A stretch of 64,000 bases of DNA from Ceratodon purpureus (lineage: Eukaryota; Streptophyta; Bryopsida; Pseudoditrichales; Ditrichaceae): NCBI GenBank assembly GCA_014871385.1, contig CM026423.1, forward strand, positions 1,988,408-2,052,407, given 5' to 3'. A program made the translations under genes and the position numbers. Below are positions 50,681 to 63,844 of the stretch, piece after piece; within the stretch, counting starts at the first letter, position 1, and every line of letters begins with the position of its first letter. The notes beneath the pieces were generated by a model. That model was not told where the DNA came from and did not search any database. It saw nothing but the letters and a program-made list of their open reading frames with translations.

Positions 50681-51774
50681 CGTAGGAGCCTAGTTGATTG
50701 TGGAGCGGCTGATCGATTTCTAAGGATTCTCTCGTGTGGCGATTTTGTATATAGCCATGGCGAACGTTAGTGTGGAGTCTGGACTGAGAAAGGGATGTGT
50801 AAATAGGTTGAAACTAGAAATTATCTGTATCATTTCTGGATTTTTGTAATGTAAAATGATGGTTTACCCCATGGGAATTTCTATTTCTTGTTTGTTGTTA
50901 AGGTGCTCTACACTGCTCAATAATAGCACCATTTTGAGTATGCCAAATTAACCCTGTAAGGTCCCAAATTCCCAATCCATCACTAATTTCAGAAATGTGA
51001 TATAAAATGTTTGATGATTCACAAAAATCGAGTGGGTATACAAGCAATAGTTGTAAATCTCAATGTCGAGATCATATCTTTGTAGTTGGATTTATAAAAA
51101 AAGTCATTCATATTTTTAAATTAATTTTGTAAGGTTTTCTTTTGAAATTCAATTAAAAATCCTAAGTAAATAATTTTTTATTGAAATTTTTTGTTATGAA
51201 TTTGGAATAGCATGTACTATGTGATGGTATGATTTCCATTATTTAATTCCACTTATTTTGGATAATCGTATTTAAGATCTCACTTTTTGAACTAAGGATG
51301 AAACTTGACATAAACCAATTCTATGGATTTTCAATAAAAGTCACAATCGTGCAAATGGTAGTCAATTAACACAAGAATTTACGAAAAAAATAAAGTCACG
51401 ATTAATAGCACCAATTTGAGTATAGCAAGTCTATTGGGAAGTCAAAAGTGAGTAAACCCTACAAGCAAATATGATTTAGCACGTTCGGATCTTGCTTCCG
51501 GAATCGTCTCGAGCTGCTCTTGGCTAACTTCATAGATTCAGAGAGCTCTCTTGTAAAATTGATAGCTAGTTTCAAATATTAAAACACTCTGAAATCTATG
51601 AGCATACTTTGTGTACTAGTGCTCTGATGCTATGCTGATATATTGTGATAGCACAAGAGAGAGTGGTATAAAAGCTAGGGCGGAGTATAAATCTATACAG
51701 GCGCTACACAATAGGTGGATGAAAAAGCTTATCTAAGATGAAACCCTAACTAGAAGAGAAAGTTTCAATGCGCA
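50681..51774. other. Intergenic, no gene seen
   Basis: AT-rich, with no recognisable coding sequence. Near 51640-51700 a TGATAGCACAAGAGAGAGTGGTATAAAAGC-like start could belong to a retrotransposon promoter. Confidence 0.4.
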
Positions 51775-52067
51775 TTAAACCGAGAGTCCGGGTATGTAAA
51801 GCGGGGACACACTCTCCACCATTTGTAACCCTAATCTGCGAGATCTCTTCACCACTCTCGGAGCTCTCTGCAAATCACATGGTAGTGAAGTTCGTTTGAC
51901 CTCAGAAAATAGAAACACTGACGTAACATCAGCGTTGAGCAGGGATGGGCTCGCCAACTATCGGTTAAACCGGGTGTCCGGGTATATAAAGCGGGGACAG
52001 ACTCTCACCATTTGGAACCCTATTCCTGTGAGGCCTCTCCACCTCTCTCGGAGCTCTCAAGGAATCA
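51775..52067 (+). repeat. Duplicated ~100-bp promoter-like segment
   Basis: 51775-51877 and 51965-52067 are direct copies 190 bases apart. Each has TTAAACCGRGWGTCCGGGTA, then TGTAAAG or TATAAAGCGGGGAC, CACCATTTG..ACCCTA and CTCTCGGAGCTCTC. The second copy has an intact TATATAAAG; the first reads TATGTAAAG. It resembles a tandem pair of core promoters, perhaps from an LTR or other transposon. No gene is assigned to it. Confidence 0.6.
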
Positions 52068-53886
52068 AAGCCGTAAGGTAAAGATGGGTATTCCTGTGAG
52101 GGTTCTAATTCCGTGGCCTATCAGTGCACCAATATCTGAGCAGACAGCACCTGACTACTTCACTCAACAAATTGTATAACAACCTATCATGTTCTCCATG
52201 CAAGAATCTTTGTACCTACTCACGGACATAGTGGTCTACAATGTTGCACTTCAAATATTCATGAAAATTTGATAAATTTCGAAAAAAATATAAAAAAATC
52301 AGATTTGTGATTTTCGACCTAACTTCTATTTGTATAAATTTTATACCCATGGTTTTCTCAATCCCAAATATGCTGAATGGCTTAAACTGACGGGAATACC
52401 CATCTCTACCTTAGTTCAAGATATTTTCACTCCGAAGAAGTTAGGTAACCTCGGGAGTGAGTGGGATACTACCGGTTTAAGGTGCAGAGTTGAGACGAGA
52501 ATGAGGGTGAGCAAGTGATGATGCATGGTTCAGAGTGAAGTTACACTTCTGGAGATTCGGTTGGTCTCCCAGTAAGTTATGATGATGCCATTCATGCCAG
52601 AGGCCTAGCCTGTTGCTGCCAGGTATCCTTACAGATTGTGCAGGGATGAGCTGCAGGAAACTGAAAGGAAGGACTTTGCAAACTTAGGGATTGTCTTGAC
52701 TCTTCACCATCATGATTCATGTCCAGTGCAAGCCACATTGTCGCCATCCCCATCCCCACTGGGAGAGGGACGGAATTGGTCATTACTCCTGCCTCATCAA
52801 CGCCGCCCGCTCCCGTGATCCCACATGCGCACTCTGCTCCAGCTGATGCACCACAGTAGCTATGATAGCTCACAGGCCTCTCATTGCCCACTCACTCCAC
52901 TCACCATTCTCATTCTTTTAGTTATCTCATCTTCTTCTCATACACCGTCATTTGGTGCTCACGATGTTGTCCTGTTGCTAATGCTCTGCTTAGCATTTGT
53001 GTTTTATCTTTACGTACTAGTTGGTATGATTGGTACTGTGGCTTTTTTCACCCCAGCTGAAGGATCATATCTTGTCTCGTGCTGTACTTGTACACAGTGG
53101 GTTGAGGTATTTCTTAGAGGATTTTGAGAGGTGGATGGGTGGGTTTGCTTTTGCTGATTTTCTTTCAATTTGCATGCTACCTGTTCATTTTCTGGCTCTT
53201 GAGAAGAGGGGATTGCAATAAAGGTTTAGACGAAATAGCTGTGAAGGGGAGATTGCTTGCGTAGAATTCATGATGAGTGCAGTGTGATATTGTCTCTTCT
53301 TTTTGTATTTTCACGTTTGGATAGACTTTATAGTGCTTATCGGAAAGGTTTGTGATAAGGTTGATTGGATTGCACCCAGCTCAAGAGCGAGTGTTTTTCT
53401 GCTTGAGATTCCTGTTACTATTATGGGAGCATCATTTTCATAGTCACGAATTGTACAGATTTATGAAAGGGGGCTATTGCGGCTGAGTTCTCACCTTTCA
53501 TGTACATCAGGAGCACTGGAGTGAGTTACAAGATATGTTTATGCCATCTTCGACCTTTTTCTGATTAATGCAACTGGGTTTCAATATCAGGATTCTGCAT
53601 TCTTCTCTCCCTGCTCAACAATAGTCATGGAGGCCGTCACAAGTTCAAATGGACTTCTTTGAGTAATCTTCTGTTGTTCACAGCGATACTCAACACCGTG
53701 TCTCCCCGTTGCAAGAAAAGCTTCAGCTTCTGGTTTACAACTTTTCTGGTGGTTTCTTTGCGATCCCTATTCTTGAAAGTAACATTTAAGACTGTTGGAT
53801 GTGATAATACTGTTTTTTATTTACGTCCTGGGAACTCCTCTTCCTTTCTCTGTATCCCCTATTGCGACTTCCAGAATTCTCCAACA
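52068..53886. other. Upstream region of the secreted-protein gene
   Basis: AAGGTAAAGATGGGTATTCC (52075) has an inverted partner near 52388-52412 (GGGAATACCCATCTCTACCTT), so 52075-52412 may be a small fold-back element. From 52560 composition is gene-like and may contain untranslated exons of the downstream gene. Open frames here show no recognisable domain. Confidence 0.35.
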
Positions 53887-55115
53887 ATGAGGAAGATTGT
53901 GTATCTGGTGCTACTGGCAGGTCTCCTTACAGGTACGCATGAGATTATCTACACAGCCTCCCCTCTCCTTCCCCTCTCAATCAAGCTCTCATAAGTTGTC
54001 AGAGAGAAGTAGAAGGCCGAGTAAGACTCGGTCTTTCACAATAATGTTTTGGTTTGCAACAATGCTGTGGTGTAGCCATCACCTCTCCTGTGTTGATTGT
54101 GACACTACTTGTCGTGTGTGTAGGCGAAGGTGTCCTTGCTCTTGGACTTCGCCAACCACAGGTTAGTATTGCATGTTTGTATACCTTTAATAATTCATGT
54201 GAGCATCATACTTGTTGTCACTGAGAATGTAGTACGACCAGATGAGACACGCCAGCTCAATTGTAACACTTGGTTACAATTTTCCAAAATCTGCAGAGGT
54301 AAATGTTATGAATTTGTAAATGATGTGTTTGGTTTCTCGAACATGCAATCCATTAGAATGTATTAAGCAGGTAAATTTTTGGCTGCTATGGACGTTACGA
54401 GGTTTGCTTGTAACAGTACCCTGTGTGATCCTCATATTTATGGCCTTGCCAAGCGAACCCGCATATAGATTCAACACTAACAAATGAGTGTCATTCCATC
54501 CTTAATTTTGTGGAGATGGGTCCGAAACTTGGTTATGAGGTTCAAAGTGGTGATTTTGGGGTTTGAAGAGGTCAATTTAAGTAACCTGCAAATATTGTAT
54601 TCCCAGTTTTCTAAGAAAAAGGTGCATATATCCACTGGTTTAACGTTGAAGTCTTTCGTCCTATTTTGGTCAAACATCTGTAATCTTGCATCAATTCTAC
54701 CTGGCCTAAAATTTATATTCTGTCTGACATGTGATTCGAGTCAGATTCATTTGTCTTCTATGTGTGACCCTCTTCTGTGTGGCATGTCATGCAGGCCACA
54801 GTCACGCAGGGGTGCAGCATGACTGAAATTGACGCCAGAACACTCACCAGCAACACATTCAGCCTTACAAACGGAACCATACTCCAGATTTCGCCAAGCG
54901 CAAGAGAGCCACTCTACAAGCACATTGTGAACAGCACTCGACGGAAACTTGGCGACTTCAGGGAGTGCTCACCATGCACTTGCTGTGACTCAACTCGGCG
55001 TTGGTGCTTGTCTACTGTCTGCTGCTACCATATCAATTGTGGTATTCGAGACCTTCCCTTTGGACTTTGCTCCTTCACCCCCATTTCATGTTCTTGCCTA
55101 GGTTGCAGAGAGTAG
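53887..55115 (+). CDS. Secreted Cys-rich protein, DUF7866-like
   Basis: Three exons, 53887-53932, 54124-54161 and 54795-55115, splice in frame to 134 residues. MRKIVYLVLLAGLLTGEGVL at the start is a clean signal peptide. The C-terminal half carries CSPCTCC, RWCLSTVCCYHINCGI, PFGLCSF and CSCLGC. This spacing matches the plant DUF7866 pattern as I recall it. There are 13 cysteines in the mature part, presumably disulfide-bonded, and two N-glycosylation sites (NGT, NST). An open frame extends upstream of the ATG to 53659, but the signal peptide fixes the start. It probably acts in the wall or apoplast. Function unknown. Intron 2 is about 630 bases. Confidence 0.75.
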
Positions 55116-57908
55116 GACGTCAAGGTGTTGAATATCAGATACAGCATAATAGAGACCAATAAGCAACCAGCTCAAAATGGAGACGTTGCATTCAATTCTT
55201 GTTCTCGAGCCTTGTGATTCTTAGCACCTCTGGAAAATAAATTAGATTTATTGCCAGAGTATCTAATCTCTTCAAATTCCTGCTGAATCAGTTGAGCTGT
55301 TTGAGGTTCGTTTTTTTGTTTCTCAAGCTGGAAATGCAGTGGTTGGAACATACCTGCAGCTTAGTCTGGAACTATTTGTTAAAAGAAAGGTGAACATCAG
55401 TAAAGTTCCTCTTTCAGCATGTATAAGTTATTTGGTCACTCTTAGAGCATGAACCTTCAATTTTGATCCATGCCCACTTGCATATCCTTGTGTGTATGGT
55501 TGATCTGAAGATTGAGATTGCATCATCTATGAATGCTAGGCATGGCTCTGAGGTACAAATAATTCTGAAGGGAGAACTCGAGAATTATGGAGTAAATGTT
55601 GTACTTTCGAGATCCAAGGAGGAATTGGTTCAATGAATTTTCAATGCACCATGCCGTAGCACTATTAGAGTCCGGGGATTTTTCTCGCGACGGCCTGTGG
55701 AATTTTCCAGCACCAGTATGAGAAAACGCCCTCAGTCGTCAGATGCGGGGCTCACAACCAATGGGAGAGGCTCTGCGTCATTAACTTACCGTTTTCTGTC
55801 GTGACCCAGACGTTTTTAGGGTAAGTAAGTTGGTTATGTAAATTTTTCTTTGGATTCCTCTCAAATTTTCGGTCGTTCGGTGCACAGTGCTTTAAGTCAA
55901 TGTTCCTAACAATTGCACTGTAATAGAAACAAACCACAACAAGAATTCAAGTAAGTACTCAATTATACAAGAAAACACAAGAGATGAAGCGGACAATGGC
56001 AAATAACATCATATTATGATTGTATCAAGATGTCTAATGCAGAGAATATGCTATGATGAGATGAAGTATGAGAAAATATTTGAATATACCAAGTTTACAG
56101 TCAATAACAAAGCTCAACTTCTGAAGGAACTATGATCGAACTTGCGATTTTAAAGAAATGTTATGACCTTAATTTGCAATATTACAATCAAACTATCAGA
56201 GAGAGAAAAAAGCTCAAGGCTTACCTGTGCTCTGCATGCCTTCAACAATTCAGAGCGAACAGTGTCACTACTTTTAGTGCGTGCAGAGATCGCTGATGAT
56301 ACTCCCATGATTACAGTACTTAAAAATTCACTGGTGATCAAAATGAAACCATGCCAAGGTCAGTATGAACTAGACATCGCCTTTGGACTCATAAATCTGA
56401 CTGATGTGGGTGTCTCATTCCAAGTCTTAAATTACATGTTCGCAGTGCATATTGGATTATAACAATCTTCGAGTGTTGTCTCCAGGAACAAATGATTCGG
56501 CGAAAATGTATGGAAACTCAATCCAGCATTCGTCACCCTACATTATTGCTGGACTTGTGTGAATAAATATGCACAAATACTGTGTTGGAAGCACGAAATA
56601 AATTAACATTTGGAAGATAAATACCTGGTCAAATCATCTGGTTCTGTGTCTTTCCACTTGATCTTGTCCACAGCATCGTTCATGGCTTCAACAATAGCAT
56701 TTACAAACTGAAAAGAAATATCCTTCACTATTATAACTCTATAACCCTGGCAATCTTGTCCAAACACCAACTGATTGCTGGGCGATATAATCAAACCACC
56801 CTCTTTCATGCGAAAAAGCTCATGATTTCAGCAAATTGAAAAATGCAAGAACAACAAAGACAAGGCGCAACCAGCATACATGTGGTTAAATTGCGCAAGA
56901 AGCTCTTCCGCAACCTTAAAATGAGAAAAACCATCTGTCGTAAAGTTCTACATTACCTTCTCAGCAGAAAAAAATTCACCCACAAACAGATCAATTCACA
57001 TAATGACCACGTCAAGACAAGAGAGGAACATGCATTACCAAAAAATGGGTCACTTGAAACTCATCGAGGAGGCCTCCCCACCCTCCTCGTTGAGTTTCCT
57101 GTACTTCAAACCATTTGAGTGACAAGAAACGAGGACAATACCCCACCTGAAATCAAGTGGTGGTTCAAGCGGCCAAGAACTCTACTCTGAACACCCCTAG
57201 TAATCCAGTTGGAATCCCTGGAATATACTAGAAGTGTTCCATAAGGTAGTTGTAAGTTCATAAAAGGTTTACATGAAACAACTTGGGGGAGGGTTACACA
57301 AGAGTGTATAGTCAAAAAGACGAAAAGTGGGCCTGCAGGTGGGAAACTTCGATTATAGCGAGTACAAGAATCCCCATATTTGCGGATCTACAGTATATAC
57401 TCGAACATCGCAATTTGGGTCGTATTTGATCGTTAGCGTTGCTCAGATCTCATCTTGAATAATTCTTCGACAATTAATATGGTACTAGCCCTTCGAAACG
57501 ATTAAGTCAAGCAGATCCTTGGCACGTCTAGGAGAACAAAATGACAGAAAATGCATGCTCCTCACACTTGGAAATGTTTATTAGTTTCGCTCCATGATCT
57601 GCTACCATATTTCTTGTGGATCAGTATCCATATCCAAGAACGATTCAAGAATTATAACGACATTATAATCGACAATTGCTTTACGTGTCGATCGAGAGGT
57701 TTGCGGTTCACTCTGAACCTCATAGTCGGCCATGCCAGCAATGTGAGCACTGTATGTGTTGACGTCACATTCCTCGCATTCTGTACCAGCTCAAATTTCA
57801 TACAACAATGGACTGAGGCAGCTCTTGAGCGTTCATTCCATAATTCCATTGAGTCTCAGATGCTGTCAAGATAGTTGTCAGGGTTGAAGAAGGCGGGGCG
57901 TTGTTGCC
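55116..57908. other. Intergenic; PHO1 promoter side
   Basis: No gene recognised. Contains the hairpin at 57056-57098. The last few hundred bases before 57909 are GC-richer and presumably hold the PHO1 promoter and leader. Confidence 0.45.
57056..57098. repeat. Strong 17-bp stem hairpin
   Basis: GAAACTCATCGAGGAGG (57056-57072) and CCTCCTCGTTGAGTTTC (57082-57098) pair with one mismatch across a 9-base loop. Outer bases add weaker pairing (AAATGGGT with AAACCATTT). It is the strongest short hairpin I noticed outside transposon ends. Confidence 0.7.
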
Positions 57909-60900
57909 ATGGTGAGATTCGCCAAGGAGCTGCGGAGCCGGCTCGTGCCAGAATGGGAGGAGAAGTACTGCAACTACGCAGAGCTGAAGAGCGACTTGAA
58001 ACGCATTCAGAAGCATCGCACCATGGGAGCCACTTACACGCGCTCCGGGAAGTCTTTAGGACTGCTCAGATCCTGTGCCACATTTCACGAGCCGGCGGGT
58101 CGGGTGGTCGCCCTCACCAAGACGCTCACTCGGACTCTCAGTCGGAGTTTCTCGCATGCTCGATCGCCCAGGGCCAGACCAGATTACATGCCATCTTTCT
58201 CTGCAAAGTCGGGACAGCAAGATGCTATAGTGGTGCGCGCGAATTAATTCATATTATGCTCTGTAGGACATGTATACTTTTCCGAGTAGATAGATATGTT
58301 AGTTCTCATATCAGTCGATGCGCATTGGCGTCTCATGAGAAAAACTGAAGACTGCTGTTGTGCACAAAGAGCTTGAGAGCCCAAAAGCTCCAGAGTCAGT
58401 TTGATTTGCCAAAACTGAAATGTATAGCAATTTTTGAGACAGTTGAACGAAGAAGTCGACAGGACTATATAGTTTATTGAAACATGTGAATCAGTTATCG
58501 GCCGATGGCGGATTGCTACAGGTAGTTTTAGACTAGCTTTTTTCGGTGATGCAGAATCTTCGTGTTGACGTGGATGATTGCACAGGTGAACAAGATTCGA
58601 ACAGAGGATGGAGATACGTATGTGACTGAACTGCATGAGCCGCTTTGTCGGTCTCCACAAGACCGGACATTCTTCGCTCGTCTGGACGCACAGCTAACGA
58701 AAGTGAACAAGTTCTACAAGGAGAAGGAGGTGGAGAACTTAGCTCGTGCAGGCGATCTGGAGAATCAAATGCTCGAGCTTATCAATGCGCAAGAGGCCAT
58801 AGCTCGTCAAGATCTTCGCATTTATAATTCGAGTTTAGATTACCTGGAGAGTGATCCCGGAGCCCACATGAGTGGTGATCATCTTCAAAGTAAGATTTAG
58901 AAGTCCTGGTGTGCTAATACTGCTCAATGCCTGCATCTGAAGCGAAACTGTTTATGGATCGTCAAGGTAAATTAGAGATATTGATGCCAAGTTTATTGCA
59001 GGTCCGAAAGAATTGTCCGGCGAGCTTCCTCTCATCCGGGAAGAAATGGGGAGATCAGGGTCATTGCTTATGAGAGAGGGGAAACACGGAGACGCTGTTG
59101 ACGAGGACGACGTCATTCGGAAGTATAATGAACAGCATCATGGAAGCAACGCCTCTGGAAACGTGATTAAGCTGAGGTCGGCACTGGAGTCGATACCTGA
59201 ACCTGCTGACGATGAGGTGGAGGTGATTGAGCCTGTGAAGGGTCCTCATGACATTGAAAGTTGCAAGATCTACTCTCAGAAGGAGTTGGATCAAGCTAAG
59301 AAGAAGTTGGACATAGCATTCGTGGATTTTTACCGAAGGCTCACCTTCATCTCTAGTTACAGGTATCTCACGCCACGCTTCAACTTGTACTTGAATTTTG
59401 GTGCCCTGGCTATATTTTGATTCGCTCAGGATATAGTTGTGCAACTGGGAATCTCACCATGATCGACGTTGTATTGAGATAGTTTTAATTGCTCACAGGT
59501 CCGTGAACATCACCGCCTTTGCTAAGATAACAAAGAAGTACGATGAGGTCACAGGGTGGCACCTGGCACCGATCTACATGAAGGAAGTCGAAAGCTCATA
59601 CTTCGTCATTTCAAAGAAGGTGAGCACATACGGATTGCGATCAAAGTTAATTCAACCGTCCCACGCTAGCTATCTTCTCAAGAGGAATCTAAGGCTTGAA
59701 TGTGTGAATTCCAGAAACTTCTCTAGCTCAGGATGTGATCTCAAACATACTGAGAAATCATCTCCTTGCAGATACACAAGTTGACAATCAAAGTGGAGGA
59801 TATGTATACGAAACATTTTGCTGATGGACAGCGAAAGAAGGCCATGCGTCATCTGCGGCCAATTCGAAGACAGGGCAGTCATTGGACAACATACTTCATC
59901 GGTAGATCACGGAGTGAACCAAACTCAGATGCCGTTTCCAGCTGGCTAGTTTCTTTCCAGGATGAGTGTTTATCAATGTATGAGTAAGCCTGGAGTTGAC
60001 ACAATATGCTAACACTGAAATGGCTGGAACTCGCAGGCCTCTTCACGGGCTGTTCAATAGCCCTTTTCATATCTTTCTTCTTCTTGGTCGCCAATCCGCT
60101 GGCGCTGCCCAGGGGTGGAGGCAAGGCGTACTTAGATACAGTCTTCCCCGTGTTCAGGTTAGTGCTTCAAACTTCACTGTCTTCGTCGCCAAAGCTTATG
60201 TGAACTCCGAACCTTTGCGTGGCGATTTCTAGAGCTGATAAATTGTTGTCGTTGCGCAGTACGCTGATCGTGGTAGCAGTCCATCTTTATATGTACGCCC
60301 TCGATGTGTACGCATGGCAAAGGCATCGAATAAATTATCCGTTCATATTCGGATTTTCTCCCGGCACAGAACTTCGCCATCGCCAGGTCTTGCTTGTGAG
60401 CACAGGATTTACAACCTTCTTGCTGGGAGGCATGAACATTCACATCGCAATGACGATACTGACACATCCTGGTCCCGCTCCGCCTGGTGCAGCCCCATCA
60501 CCAATCACGTCTCGCACCTCCGCGCATACTGATTTCATCCCCTTAATCCTTGTCTTGGTAATTATAACTTTGCACCTGAAACCTAATATGCTGTTGCTTG
60601 TGAGATGCGATCGTGGCCTGCTCTACTCTTCAAGGTGTACTTTCTAGATTATAAGATTGATTTGAAACATGTAAATATTATAATCTAGTAATGTCCTGCG
60701 CTGTGCAGACAACGGTGGTGGTTACGTTGCTTCCGATCAACGTCATATACAGATCCTCGCGATACTTTATAGTAAACACATTTCGAAAACTCGCTTGTGC
60801 GCCCTTTTACAAGGTTGGCACGGCGTCCATTACCTCTTTCTACGGTATCCAAATAGCCTTGCATGTACAAATCTAGCAGTGTCAGATTATTCCGTTTGTG

Positions 60901-62527
60901 ATCAAACAGGTATTCAAATCCTAATATGTGATACACTGGGGTGCATACAGGTCACATTACCTGATTTCTTTCTTGGTGATCAGTTAACAAGCCAGCTGCT
61001 CGTATTTAGAAACTTGGAATTCATAATTTGCTACTACTTCAGTGGCTACTTTTTAACTCAAGACGACGCTTCATGCAAGCGGAATAGTACTTATCAGGGG
61101 TTTGGATACTTAATGGTGCTCATTCCATATTGGTGGCGTTTTCTTCAGGTACTACTCCATACCGGTTACAGAGTATGTTTTAGAATCCACGCATTAGTGA
61201 AGCCTAGCTAGAATCTATAGTGTGTGCTTCTGCAGCATCTGAAAGTCAATTTCTCTTTGCAAAGACGTGATAGACTTTTTTCCTGTTTGTTAGATGTTTT
61301 TGTTGCAAGCTCGTCTTTCAACCATACTGATTTTACTGAGTGTAATGCTCCTGGCAGTGTTTGAGGAGATATTTTGAGGAGAATGACAGGGTGCAGCTGG
61401 AGGGTGCTATGAGACTTGTGGCTGTGTTCACAGCCGTGGCCCTGAGACAAGCATATGGGAACAACCGTCATCGGCCTAGATACGAACTACTACTGCGGGT
61501 GCTGTTTATAATAGCGTCCACCATCGCAACCTCCATCTCAAATTACTGGGACATTTGCCATGACTGGAGCCTGCTGAATCCCAAGTCCAAGAACAAGTGG
61601 CTGCGAGACAAGCTCATCTTGAAGCATAAGTCCATCTACTGGATTGCCATGGCAAGGAATCCTAACTCGATTACACATAACATCAACACTGTTCAGCTGC
61701 AGTGACGTTGAAATAGAGGCTGAAGCCAGTTGCTAATATTCTGTCTCGCATTTTGCTGGATGGCAGGGAGTGAATACTGTGTTGAGAGTGGCGTGGATGT
61801 CATCACTTCTTCAAATCCAGGTGTCCACGGGTTTTAACCAGAACGCATTTGATGTGATCGTGGCGGCTCTGGAGGTTCTCCGCAGAGGAATTTGGAACTT
61901 TTTCAGGTACACTCCATTCATTGCTCAACCACGCCGTTGATCGAAGATGTTAATGCTGTATTTGTATCACGCCACAAGTAGAAAATGTAGTCATTCTTAA
62001 GATCTAGCATCAGGTTCCGAAACACCTACTGTATCCAGAACCCCGGCCATGGCTGTTCAAACCAAGTACATTTGAGGTGACTCATATGTTCAAGGAGTGA
62101 CATGCATTGGGGTGGGGTCACCGATGCAACATTCTACCCTCAGGTCCCAAGAAGCTATAATGATCAAATAGTTTATCACATTTACAATTCTGTACTTACT
62201 GAAACGCTCTGAAGTTGAGGAATCTACAAGGTGAGGTTTACAAGTTGCGATGTGGAATTTAATTCCTGAAAAAAATATGTTTGCATGACAAAGACTACTC
62301 ATGCTTTTTAATCAAGTTTGGTAGAGGTACAAATCAATGCTTGGTTTTCAAATCAGTCTGCAGATTTAGACGTCGTTGAAATTGAATTTTGAAGAGAAAT
62401 GTATCATGCAGCTGACAAGAGACTGAGATTGTTTGGTGTGTGTAGGATCGAAAATGAGCACCTGACGAATGTAGGCAAATACAGAGCGGAGGTGGCTGTT
62501 CCTCTACCATTCGATCATGCCGAGTGA
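57909..62527 (+). CDS. PHO1: PHO1-type SPX-EXS phosphate exporter
   Basis: Twelve exons: 57909-58232, 58586-58889, 59002-59362, 59499-59619, 59772-59901, 60037-60157, 60260-60557, 60709-60813, 60951-61148, 61358-61651, 61767-61906, 62446-62527. They give 825 residues with all phases consistent. The SPX domain covers about 1-375: [40 protein letters not shown] and [12 protein letters not shown]. Four or so membrane segments follow ([20 protein letters not shown] onwards). The EXS domain runs from about 580: [28 protein letters not shown] and WDICHDW. It ends [14 protein letters not shown]. Known role: inositol-pyrophosphate-regulated phosphate export, classically to the xylem side. In non-vascular plants it serves cell-to-cell phosphate transfer. 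Intron 10 has a GC donor (GCCATG/gcaagg). Confidence 0.94.
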
Positions 62528-63844
62528 ATACTAAGGAAGGAAAACCATAAACGGTTAATGCCCACAAGGCGTGCAGTAGAGTTACAGTGAAATTTGGACA
62601 TGGTGGACTCAAAACGAAGAATTTCTACATGAGCACCCAAGTTTTGGTGGACCAATCAGGTTTTGCCACATAATGTCAATTGTGGTTCTCTTACGTCGAG
62701 TTTTTGGTGATGTTAGTTATCCGTTTTAGAACACCATCATGTTTGGTTCAGGACGAGTCTGATATACAAGAAGGGGGTTTGACAAACTTCCTAGTTTGAA
62801 AAATTGTAGATAATTATTTATGGGGAATTAAAATATGATACAACTTGCATTCTTCATCATTTCTTCTTCTCCATCTCAAAAAAATTTCACATAATTTCTA
62901 ACTCCATTTCTTCTGGTCAAATCACCTTATTTTCACCGTTTCTAGTATTCCTACCTCAAGAGACTCTTGTATACAAGAAGAGTATACAGGAAGAGTCTGG
63001 TATACAAGAGTCTGGTTCTAATTCTTAAAAGTGTTGATTCTAATTCTTAAAAGTGTTCACTGTTACTAGAGCTCTACTTTTGCTCTTAATTATGGCCCTC
63101 TTCTACATACTAACTATGAGAGAATTAAGAAGAAGGGAGGAAAGGGGGTGTAGGGAAAAGGGAGTTGATTAAAGCGAAACAATCAAATTGACACATATGA
63201 TAATTTATACTATTTGTATCGAGACAGGTGTCTCACATCCAATAGAGGGGGAAGAAGGTAGCGCCAAAATAGGGATGAGGATTAGGAAAGAAGAGAGATG
63301 TATCTTGGATCCGAGACATGTCTAAGATACGGAAGGCGAGTCCTTATGCAAAAATTTGCATCATAAACTTCGCAATTCTCAATTTTATAGAAAATCTCAA
63401 AGCAAAGTACTTTATGACCAATTTCTAACATAGAATTTCCTATGAACAATAATAGTCACGTCCTCAACTTTGCTCACCATTGAATCCAAAACCGTATTCT
63501 TCGATTGTGAGAGTTCTAGGCAAGGTGACCACTAGCAAGGTGACCAATAAGCAAATTAGTCCTCCAAATGAGGACCGACAATTCCCTTTTAGAGATTCTG
63601 GAAGGTGGTGAGATCATATTGAGGTGGTGATTTTGGGGGCTGTGGTGATTTTAGGTGCTCCTACCATAGCTTTGCAGTCCATCCCAAAATTATGAACTTT
63701 TTCCACCACTGTACCAAGTGAGCTAACCTGAAATTCAGTCGCATATATGATCCTCTACCTTACCCTCATCAGGGCTTGGTCAGAGAGAGAGAGAGAGAGA
63801 GAGAGAGCTCAGGTGGAAGATTTTGATTGCACAGTTTGTCAAGT
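62528..63844. other. Intergenic with small repeats; promoter of next gene
   Basis: TTCTAATTCTTAAAAGTGTT is tandemly doubled as a 22-bp unit (63016-63059). Just upstream, AGAGTCTGGTATACAAGAGT-type words repeat with inverted TCTTGTATAC. A (GA)n run at 63782-63808 lies about 40 bases before the start codon at 63845 and is probably in that gene's leader. Confidence 0.55.

Noticed and set aside
52825..53221. Hydrophobic frames of 100 and 63 codons upstream of the secreted-protein gene
   Set aside because: T-rich sequence gives membrane-like translations by composition. No domain and no junction into the downstream exons.
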